From positions 1-6,269 of the forward strand of contig DBLQ01000093.1 in NCBI GenBank assembly GCA_002297505.1: a stretch of 6,269 bases of DNA, in the 5' to 3' direction. The translations under genes were made by a program, and so were the position numbers. Under the pieces are notes generated by a model. The model was not told the DNA's origin. It worked only from the letters and a program-made list of their open reading frames with translations, and made no database searches. This DNA comes from Flavobacteriales bacterium UBA720 (GTDB lineage: Bacteria > Bacteroidota > Bacteroidia > Flavobacteriales > Weeksellaceae). Each line of letters begins with the position of its first letter. Within the stretch, counting starts at the first letter, position 1. This document shows positions 1 to 5,272 of the stretch, in pieces.

Positions 1-12
1 AAACGCCTAACA

Positions 13-318
13 ATGAACGAAAGAATCTCCATAGAAGAAGTCATCCGACTGTATAAAATAGACTACGGTTTTCTGGACCAGCTTATCGACTCAGAGTTAT
101 TGCACCCGGAAACAGACAATAGCGTTCGCTACATAATTTACGAAGAATTACCACATCTGGAACGTTTCGCCAACTGGCATTATGACCTGGACGTGAATTT
201 GCCAGGCATAGAAATCATCCATAAACTTCTGAACCAGATGGAAGAATTAAGGATTGAAAACCGCAAACTTCTGCAGAATGTTACAAGATTTGAAGCTTGG
301 GAAGATGCAGACCTCTAG
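13..318 (+). CDS. cbpM: CbpM-like chaperone modulator (MerR-type helix-turn-helix)
   Basis: A 101-residue protein resembling CbpM, the small partner that binds the J-domain of the DnaJ-like co-chaperone CbpA and restrains its stimulation of DnaK. Residues 1-55 look like a MerR-type winged helix-turn-helix (ISIEEVIRLYKID, then LLHPE and a YEELPHLERF helix). Residues 63-95 form a charged amphipathic helix (IIHKLLNQMEELRIENRKLL) likely to be coiled-coil. The length is normal for the family. No DNA-binding role needs to be assumed, because in this family the fold serves protein contact. The ATG at 13 follows an in-frame-unrelated TAA at 8-10, which could end an upstream gene; a dnaJ/cbpA partner would be expected there but lies outside the window. 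The stop at 316 is 24 bp before ypdA. The family call rests on recognising the sequence pattern; an unrelated MerR-like small protein is the alternative. Confidence 0.8.
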   Translation: MNERISIEEVIRLYKIDYGFLDQLIDSELLHPETDNSVRYIIYEELPHLERFANWHYDLDVNLPGIEIIHKLLNQMEELRIENRKLLQNVTRFEAWEDADL

Positions 319-330
319 CCTATTTCTTTG

Positions 331-338
331 TAAATTTG
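331..338 (+). promoter_or_regulatory. Bacteroidota -7 promoter box before ypdA
   Basis: TAAATTTG matches the Bacteroidota -7 consensus TAnnTTTG at all fixed positions. It lies in the 24-bp gap between cbpM and ypdA and ends only 4 bases before the ypdA ATG at 343. I see no TTG -33 element at the usual distance, so the promoter call depends on the -7 match alone. If used, transcription would start at or next to the start codon. Confidence 0.5.
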
Positions 339-342
339 CTTT

Positions 343-1311
343 ATGGAATTATATGATGTCTTAATCGTTGGTGGCGGACCCATTGGTTTGGCCTGTGCAC
401 TGGAAGCCAAAAAAAATAACCTTAAATATATCGTCATCGAAAAAGGTACGGTGGCGAACAGTCTCTACAATTATCCGTTGTACATGACTTTTTTCTCCAC
501 AGCGGACCGTTTGGAAATTGACGAAATTCCATTCATCACCACCAAGCCAAAACCTGGCAGGCAAGATGCTCTGGAATATTATCAGGGCATTGCCAGAGCA
601 AAAGACATCAACATCAAGACTTATGAAAGAGTGATCCACGTTCAGAAATCTACCTTTTTTCAGGTAGAAACTAATAAACAGATTTATTTTGCTAAAAATG
701 TAATTGTTGCGACAGGATTTTATGACCTTCCGAATCTGATGAATATTCCCGGCGAAGATTTGCCGAAAGTGAAGCATTATTATACCGAACCTTATCCCTA
801 TGCATTTCAGAATGTCGTGGTCATCGGTTCCAGCAATTCAGCCGTGGATGCGGCTTTGGAAATCTACCGGAAAGGCGGCAACGTCACAATGATCATTCGC
901 CACAGCGAGATCTCAAAAAGTGTAAAGTATTGGGTTAAGCCGGACATTGAAAACAGAATCAAAGAAGGTACAATCAAAGCTTTCTTCGGCGCCGAATTGT
1001 TGGAAATCAAACCGCACTCTGTCATTTTTAAAAACAATAAAGGCGAAATCAACGACATCGAAAATGATTTTGTCCTTGCCATGACCGGCTATCTTCCTGA
1101 CTTTGAATTCCTGAAAAACATTGGTATTGACCTGAAAGGTGACTGTCAGAATCCGAGCTACAATCCGGAATCTATGGAAACGAATATTGAAGGTATTTAT
1201 CTTGCTGGCGTAGTATGTGGCGGGCGCGACACGCATCTCTGGTTTATCGAAAATTCCAGAATCCACGCCAAACAGATCATTAAGGCCATCATTTCTACCA
1301 ATGAACCATAG
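343..1311 (+). CDS. ypdA: YpdA-family putative bacillithiol disulfide reductase
   Basis: A 322-residue cytoplasmic flavoprotein of the two-dinucleotide-binding-domain type. Known members use NADPH to reduce oxidised bacillithiol (BSSB) to the free thiol. Visible parts: the FAD Rossmann motif GGGPIG at 10-15, the end of the second beta strand with VIEKG at 31-35, the MTFFSTADRLEIDEIPF stretch at 48-64 characteristic of this family, ATGFYD at 123-128, the NADPH Rossmann motif IGSSNSAVDAAL at 161-172, and the C-terminal FAD-binding IYLAGVVCGG at 285-294. There is no CxxC pair, which separates it from thioredoxin reductase. The residue at position 14, which I recall as cysteine in Staphylococcus aureus YpdA, is isoleucine here; the only nearby cysteine is Cys18. 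The ATG at 343 is fixed by the Rossmann motif close behind it; the next Met is residue 48. It follows cbpM by 24 bp. Thiol specificity is inferred from the family. Confidence 0.85.
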   Translation: MELYDVLIVGGGPIGLACALEAKKNNLKYIVIEKGTVANSLYNYPLYMTFFSTADRLEIDEIPFITTKPKPGRQDALEYYQGIARAKDINIKTYERVIHVQKSTFFQVETNKQIYFAKNVIVATGFYDLPNLMNIPGEDLPKVKHYYTEPYPYAFQNVVVIGSSNSAVDAALEIYRKGGNVTMIIRHSEISKSVKYWVKPDIENRIKEGTIKAFFGAELLEIKPHSVIFKNNKGEINDIENDFVLAMTGYLPDFEFLKNIGIDLKGDCQNPSYNPESMETNIEGIYLAGVVCGGRDTHLWFIENSRIHAKQIIKAIISTNEP

Positions 1312-1351
1312 TTCAGATATTCTTTTTTATTTTTGAATGGTATTCTTTTTG

Positions 1352-1359
1352 TAATTTAA
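1352..1359 (+). promoter_or_regulatory. Weak -7-like box before the transpeptidase gene
   Basis: TAATTTAA in the T-rich 47-bp gap after ypdA agrees with TAnnTTTG at four of the six fixed positions. A TTG lies 16 bp upstream at 1333-1335, somewhat closer than the usual -33 spacing. A start from here would fall around 1364, inside the first seven codons of the longest reading frame, and so would favour the ATG at 1380. Weak evidence only. Confidence 0.25.
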
Positions 1360-1379
1360 TGCGAGACAAATTAAAAACT

Positions 1380-2414
1380 ATGAATGTTCGGTTAAATCAC
1401 AAAAAATTCGCGCTAGCACTACTCTTTTCAATATTTCTGATTCAATGCAAAAAGGATGAAACCTTATCTTCCGATAAGAAAGACACACCGTCATCGGAAG
1501 TAGCCAAGGCTGATGACAAAAAAGATTATGAAGAGAAAGTGGCAGAGGAAAAACCAAAAGTTCCGGATGTAGTTATCCCGAGAAAAGATTTTGGTTTCTA
1601 TCCTTGGGTTTACAAAAATACAGATTCGGTTTCCCTTCAGAACAAAAGAGAATTCACAGGTAAAAAACTTTATACGATTCTTGCCCTGAACCGCCTGGAC
1701 AGAGCCAACATCGGCGCGGCCGACACTTTGGTAGTTCCTGCGAAAATTGAAGATAATTTCCTGATTTATTCGCCATTTCCCGGACACGTGACGAGTCTTG
1801 AAAACGTAAAGAAATTTGTGTTCTTCTCCTATCCAATCCAGGCTTTCGGCGTTTACGAATACGGAAATCTCGTAAAATGGGGACCGACAAGTATGGGTAA
1901 AAAAGCGACCCAAACCAAACGCGGACTTATGTTTGCGAACTGGAAAAAAGAAGTTGCCATTTCCACCGTGAGTGACGAATGGAAACTTCGTTGGAATGTG
2001 AATGTTGCCAACTTCGACGGTATCGGCTGGCACCAGTACGCCATGCCAGGTTATCCTGCCTCGCACTCGTGCCTAAGAATGTTGGAAGAAGATGCACAGT
2101 GGATGTACAAGTGGGTCGACATCTGGATTCTGAACAAAGGTGGCGCCACTACGAGAGCCAAGGGAACTCCACTCATTGTTTACGGTGATTATCCTTGGGG
2201 CAAGCGCAGACCATGGAAAAAACTACTCGATTCCCCGGATGCCAATAATATTTCGGAAGATGAAATGAATAAAATTATTGAACCGCACATCCCGGAAATC
2301 CTAAAAGAACAGGAAAACAGAGAACTGGTGGTACAACAAATAGAACAGGAAAAAAAGGCAAAAGCGGATTCCATTCTTGCTGCCAAACCAAAAGATAATT
2401 TGGGAATGAATTAA
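1380..2414 (+). CDS. Lipoprotein L,D-transpeptidase (YkuD family)
   Basis: Envelope lipoprotein predicted to make or remodel 3-3 cross-links, or other L,D bonds, in peptidoglycan. Numbered from the ATG at 1380 (344 residues): lipoprotein signal 1-22 with lipidated Cys23 (FLIQC), then KKDE and a Lys/Asp/Glu/Ser-rich linker to about 67. A short LysM-like stretch follows at about 93-120 (LNRLDRANIGAADTLVVP), then a YkuD domain at about 142-268. The active site is HQYAMPGYPASHSCLR at 218-233: His229, catalytic Cys231, Arg233, with His218 at the front. The usual SHGC is SHSC here, a form I recall as common in Bacteroidota. The tail (about 283-334) is a charged helix. An ATG at 1359 would add MRDKLKT; I prefer 1380 because it gives a normal short basic n-region and has an A-rich leader. 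Cross-link type and substrate are not readable from sequence. Transcription ends in the adjacent hairpin. Confidence 0.88.
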   Translation: MNVRLNHKKFALALLFSIFLIQCKKDETLSSDKKDTPSSEVAKADDKKDYEEKVAEEKPKVPDVVIPRKDFGFYPWVYKNTDSVSLQNKREFTGKKLYTILALNRLDRANIGAADTLVVPAKIEDNFLIYSPFPGHVTSLENVKKFVFFSYPIQAFGVYEYGNLVKWGPTSMGKKATQTKRGLMFANWKKEVAISTVSDEWKLRWNVNVANFDGIGWHQYAMPGYPASHSCLRMLEEDAQWMYKWVDIWILNKGGATTRAKGTPLIVYGDYPWGKRRPWKKLLDSPDANNISEDEMNKIIEPHIPEILKEQENRELVVQQIEQEKKAKADSILAAKPKDNLGMN

Positions 2415-2448
2415 AAAAATCGGAGAAATTGATTTCTCCGATTTTTTT
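2413..2448. terminator. Bidirectional rho-independent terminator
   Basis: A perfect 16-bp inverted repeat (arms 2413-2428 and 2433-2448) around a TTGA loop. The inner GC-bearing stem TCGGAGAAA/TTTCTCCGA is flanked by seven A on the left and seven T on the right, so either strand reads as a hairpin plus U-tract. It separates two convergent genes. The left arm overlaps the last bases of the transpeptidase stop codon TAA (2412-2414). The aldehyde dehydrogenase stop is at 2455. Confidence 0.93.
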
Positions 2449-2454
2449 GTTTCT

Positions 2455-3744
2455 TTAAATATTTCCCACTACAGTTTTGACCTGCGTAAATTCCTTCAGT
2501 GCGTGAAGCGATAATTCAACGCCGTAGCCAGAAGATTTTGCGCCGCCAAATGGCAATCTTGTATCGGAGCTTGTGGATTTATTGATGGACACAGTTCCGG
2601 ATTCCAGATTATCAATAAAAAACTGAGCGCGTTGTTTATCTTTTGTCCAAACTGAATTGCCCAATCCAAACGGAATATCATTTGCCAATTTCAGGATTTC
2701 CCCATCATCCTTTCCTGTCATCAGAATCGCCAAAGGTCCGAACAATTCTTCCTGCAAAATCGGGTTACCTTCTTTCACCCGTATAATTCCGGGACGAAAC
2801 TCGCTTTCGGAAATCCGTTCTAATGCAACAACCACTTCTGCTCCATGCTCTAACGCTTTTTTATATTGATTTTCCAGTTCATCGGCCAAATCCGGTCTTG
2901 CCATCTTGCTCAGCTTGGTTTCCATTTTAAACGGATCACCCGGCTGGAAAGTTTTGAATTCCTCTATAAATAATGGTAGGAAATCTTTTTCGATTTCTTT
3001 GTGGATGATGAATCTTTTGGCCGCATTACAGATTTGGCCTGTATTAGATAGCTTTGCCAATGGTCCGTCTTTCGCAGCTTTTTGGTAATCTGCATCTTCA
3101 AGAACGATGTATGCGTCGCTGCCGCCTAGTTCCAGAATTGATTTTTTGATGTTCTTTCCGGCAAGAGCGGCCACCTCGCTCCCAGCCTTTTCGCTCCCTG
3201 TGAGACTGACGCCACGTACCAACGGAGTTTCAAGAATTTCCTTGATTTCGTTATGTCCGATTCTCAGATTCTGAAAAATATACTTAGAAAAACCGGCATC
3301 TTCAAACGCCTGTTCTATAGCATCACCACTTCCGAAGCAGATGGAAGCGTGTTTCAGAATGACCACATTTCCTGCAAGAATAGCAGGCACTGCAAATCTG
3401 AGAACCTGCCAGAAAGGGAAATTCCAGGGCATCACGCCAAGAATAATTCCTAAAGCGTCATAATGCACCTCGCTGACGCTGAATTCCGTTTTAATCTCTT
3501 CCGGCTTCAGAACATTATCTGCTTCCGCGTAATATTTTATCATTCCTGCACTTTTTTCGATTTCTGCTATCGATTGCGAAATGGGCTTGTGCATCTCGGT
3601 GGTTATTGTTTTTGCAAATTGTTCCTTATTTTTTTCAAGAACGCCGGCAAGATGAAGAAGCAATTGCTGCCGATCTGAAAAACTCACTTTTGTCCAGTCT
3701 TTAAAGGCTTTTTGCGCTGAATTGATATTATTAGATAAATCCAT
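2455..3744 (-). CDS. NAD(P)-dependent succinate-semialdehyde dehydrogenase-type aldehyde dehydrogenase
   Basis: A 429-residue aldehyde dehydrogenase, probably oxidising succinate semialdehyde to succinate in the cytoplasm. Seen: MPWNFP at 105-110 with the oxyanion Asn108, cofactor-site ILKHAS at 129-134, LTGSEKAGSEVA at 181-192, the general base Glu205 in ELGG, catalytic Cys239 in NTGQICNAAKRF, EELFGP at 332-337, and LPFGGAKSSGYG at 397-408. The NAAKRF after the cysteine resembles the E. coli Sad/YneI branch more than GabD. It is about 20-30 residues shorter at the N-terminus than usual (about 455), starting at the helix that follows the normal INP-type opening. The frame stays open upstream for roughly 25 codons with no ATG or family-like sequence, so the short start seems real. 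The substrate is inferred; other small aldehydes are possible. It stands alone, 188 bp after the membrane-protein gene. Confidence 0.85.
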   Translation of the reverse strand: MDLSNNINSAQKAFKDWTKVSFSDRQQLLLHLAGVLEKNKEQFAKTITTEMHKPISQSIAEIEKSAGMIKYYAEADNVLKPEEIKTEFSVSEVHYDALGIILGVMPWNFPFWQVLRFAVPAILAGNVVILKHASICFGSGDAIEQAFEDAGFSKYIFQNLRIGHNEIKEILETPLVRGVSLTGSEKAGSEVAALAGKNIKKSILELGGSDAYIVLEDADYQKAAKDGPLAKLSNTGQICNAAKRFIIHKEIEKDFLPLFIEEFKTFQPGDPFKMETKLSKMARPDLADELENQYKKALEHGAEVVVALERISESEFRPGIIRVKEGNPILQEELFGPLAILMTGKDDGEILKLANDIPFGLGNSVWTKDKQRAQFFIDNLESGTVSINKSTSSDTRLPFGGAKSSGYGVELSLHALKEFTQVKTVVGNI

Positions 3745-3932
3745 TTTTATTCTTATTTTGACATTTGAGGTTGTAGCAACCGTACCAATTTTTTGAACTC
3801 TAAATGTACAAAGTTGCTTTTAATATCACGATCCAAATGTGATACTAAAAGTAAATATTAGCATTTATTTTTATGAATAATGTAAATCAATTATTTAAAA
3901 AGATGAAAATCGCCGACCTGTTTTACAAGCGT
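3745..3932. other. AT-rich intergenic region with a candidate operator
   Basis: 188 bp between two leftward genes. I find no reading frame of note, no RNA gene and no convincing terminator. It should contain the aldehyde dehydrogenase promoter. Near-matches to the -7 box TAnnTTTG on the minus strand are at 3801-3808 (TACATTTA) and 3834-3841 (CACATTTG), each with one mismatch. The second lies inside a dyad, TATCAC-N9-GTGATA, at 3824-3844. Confidence 0.45.
3824..3844. repeat. Dyad TATCAC-N9-GTGATA
   Basis: Perfect 6-bp arms (3824-3829 and 3839-3844) separated by 9 bp, giving half-site centres about 15 bp apart, compatible with a dimeric regulator. It lies 80-100 bp upstream of the aldehyde dehydrogenase start and covers a one-mismatch -7 box. 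No regulator gene is in view, and arms this short can arise by chance in AT-rich DNA. Confidence 0.25.
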
Positions 3933-4526
3933 CTAGCGTTTCTTGCTGCTCCTGAAAATCAGGACAGCATTGAGAAAAATCAAAAGCAAATCCAAGGTTA
4001 CCCAGATGCTTAGTTTGATGTTGTCATACTTAAGTTCGGAAACTTTATCCGTTGCCACCGCAGAGAGCTTGAGACTGTTATTGATATAGTTCCGCACCTC
4101 TACGATTTTATCTTCATTCTTATTAGGAACAGCCACCTGCGAAAAATAAACCAGTTTGTCCTTGCCAATATAGCCTACAACCCAGAACTCATCGGACTTC
4201 TGCATATTGATATACTCAATGCGGAAATATTCCGGGCGGATCACGCCAACGTGCTTCGAAAAATACTTAGGTACATCATTCTGCTCCTCAATCCTGATGA
4301 TGTAAAAATCAATAGGCTGCGGCAAATAATTAATGACCTGGATTGCAAGAGAATTTTCCAGAAACTGCGAAAGGCTGCGCTCCACAAACCAAAATGTAAA
4401 ATAGGCTGCTGCAGAAATCGTGATGATGATCCGTGCGATCTTGCTCCAAATGCCCCATTTTTCTGACCGGATCACAGACAGAAAAAGTGCAACAATCAGA
4501 AAAATAAGGATCAGAATGATTATCAT
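3933..4526 (-). CDS. Uncharacterised membrane protein with three predicted helices
   Basis: A 197-residue protein I cannot assign to a family. It has two hydrophobic segments near the start (about 1-19 and 30-48, joined by a basic SEKWGIWSK linker) and a third near the end (about 171-192) followed by the positively charged tail RSSKKR. Between them, residues 49-170 form a soluble domain with mixed beta-strand and helix character (FYIIRIEEQ, PEYFRIEYINM, EFWVVGYIGKDKLVYFSQVAV). The many short alternating strands suggest a compact beta-rich fold, possibly periplasmic, since the positive-inside rule places the basic linker and the tail in the cytoplasm. There are no cysteines and no catalytic motif. 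It starts 28 bp after the HD phosphohydrolase stop, so the two may be cotranscribed, but a perfect -7 box lies in that gap. Confidence 0.8.
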   Translation of the reverse strand: MIIILILIFLIVALFLSVIRSEKWGIWSKIARIIITISAAAYFTFWFVERSLSQFLENSLAIQVINYLPQPIDFYIIRIEEQNDVPKYFSKHVGVIRPEYFRIEYINMQKSDEFWVVGYIGKDKLVYFSQVAVPNKNEDKIVEVRNYINNSLKLSAVATDKVSELKYDNIKLSIWVTLDLLLIFLNAVLIFRSSKKR

Positions 4527-4531
4527 TGGCG

Positions 4532-4539
4532 CAAAGATA
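4532..4539 (-). promoter_or_regulatory. Bacteroidota -7 promoter box before the membrane-protein gene
   Basis: On the minus strand TATCTTTG matches TAnnTTTG exactly and is the most common form of this box in flavobacteria. It is followed by CGCCA and then the ATG at 4526, a 5-base gap. I see no TTG at the usual -33 distance. If active, it would give a leaderless or nearly leaderless transcript for the membrane protein, separate from the HD gene message. Confidence 0.55.
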
Positions 4540-4554
4540 ATGGTTTATCTGCAA

Positions 4555-5199
4555 TTACAGATTGACATTCCACTCTTTGTAGAACTCATCCAGGAACTGA
4601 AGCATGAATTGATGCCTGTGTTCGGCAATATCCTTTGCTGTATCTGTATTGAGCAAATCCTTCAGCAGAAGTAGTTTTTCATAGAAATGATTGATTGTGG
4701 TGCCGTTCGACCTCTTATATTCCTCCTTGGACTGGTTGAGTTTCGGCTCGATATCCGGGTGATACATCAGGTTATTTTTGTAACCGCCGAAGTTGAAAGT
4801 TCTGGCAATTCCAATAGCGCCGATGGCATCCAGCCGGTCGGCATCCTGAACGATCTTAAGTTCCAGCGGGAGATCCTTCGGTGCATCATTCCTGTTTTTG
4901 AAGGACATATTTTCGATGATGAAGATCACTTTTTTTATGATTTCGGGATCCAGATCCTGCGATGACAGGAATTCATTGACAATTTTTGCCGCGACCGTTT
5001 CATCGCCGTTATGAAATTTCGGGTCAGCAACATCATGCAGCAATGCCGCCAATTCTATAATCAGCTTGTCACCACCTTCTTTTTCCTGAATTTTCAGGCT
5101 GAGCTTCCAGACACGTTCGATATGAAACCAGTCATGGCCGGATTCTGTACCTTCTAATTTTTCCTTTACAAACTCTATTGTTTCTTTGATCAATTCCAT
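4555..5199 (-). CDS. HD-domain phosphohydrolase (YedJ-like)
   Basis: A 214-residue cytoplasmic metal-dependent phosphohydrolase of the HD superfamily. The ordered motifs are GHDWFHIERV at 21-30 (His22, His26), LLHDVAD at 53-59 (metal-binding His55-Asp56), and IVQDADRLDAIGAIGIARTF at 116-135 (Asp119/Asp121), which together give the H...HD...D metal site. The QDADRLDAIGAIGIARTF stretch and the later NHFYEKLLLLKDLL at 170-183 are hallmarks of the YedJ-like group, and length agrees with it. The substrate of this group is not settled; nucleotide or phosphate-ester hydrolysis is the general expectation. The frame opens with MELIKETIEF, which runs naturally into the domain, supporting the ATG at 5199. 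It lies 73 bp after the hydrolase stop with its own -7 box, and 28 bp before the membrane-protein gene. Confidence 0.88.
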   Translation of the reverse strand: MELIKETIEFVKEKLEGTESGHDWFHIERVWKLSLKIQEKEGGDKLIIELAALLHDVADPKFHNGDETVAAKIVNEFLSSQDLDPEIIKKVIFIIENMSFKNRNDAPKDLPLELKIVQDADRLDAIGAIGIARTFNFGGYKNNLMYHPDIEPKLNQSKEEYKRSNGTTINHFYEKLLLLKDLLNTDTAKDIAEHRHQFMLQFLDEFYKEWNVNL

Positions 5200-5206
5200 A
5201 TTCTTT

Positions 5207-5216
5207 TAATGCATTA
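5207..5216. repeat. Palindrome TAATGCATTA upstream of the HD gene
   Basis: A perfect 10-bp palindrome, 7 bp before the HD gene start codon at 5199, downstream of the candidate -7 box and so inside the predicted leader. It could be a small operator or a chance AT-rich palindrome. Confidence 0.25.
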
Positions 5217-5239
5217 TGCCAATTGTGACATTTATTGTC

Positions 5240-5247
5240 CAAATTTA
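5240..5247 (-). promoter_or_regulatory. Bacteroidota -7 promoter box before the HD gene
   Basis: On the minus strand TAAATTTG is an exact TAnnTTTG match, 40 bp ahead of the HD gene ATG. This would leave a leader of roughly 30-35 nt. No clear -33 TTG is seen. It argues that the HD gene is not only read through from the upstream hydrolase. Confidence 0.45.
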
Positions 5248-5272
5248 AAATATCCGATGCCCGGGAACTGCG

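Noticed and set aside
1..10. Tail of an upstream dnaJ/cbpA gene ending with TAA at 8-10
   Set aside because: Plausible from the CbpM context, but only two codons and a stop are visible, so it cannot be supported as a feature.
361..777. A 138-codon open frame on the minus strand inside ypdA
   Set aside because: Antisense to conserved FAD-binding sequence, with an unremarkable composition and no promoter or start context.
1491..2066. A 191-codon open frame on the minus strand inside the transpeptidase gene
   Set aside because: It lies wholly antisense to a gene with a complete signal peptide and YkuD active site, its translation shows no domain pattern, and overlapping frames of this kind are common shadows.
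2455..3744. Aldehyde dehydrogenase as a broken gene because it is short
   Set aside because: All catalytic and cofactor motifs are present in order, and the frame is intact to a normal C-terminus.
4687..4965. A 92-codon plus-strand frame inside the HD gene
   Set aside because: Opposite strand of the conserved HD motifs; no independent evidence.
5260..5266. CCCGGG near the end of the hydrolase gene as a terminator stem
   Set aside because: The palindrome has no loop and is not followed by a U-tract on the minus strand.
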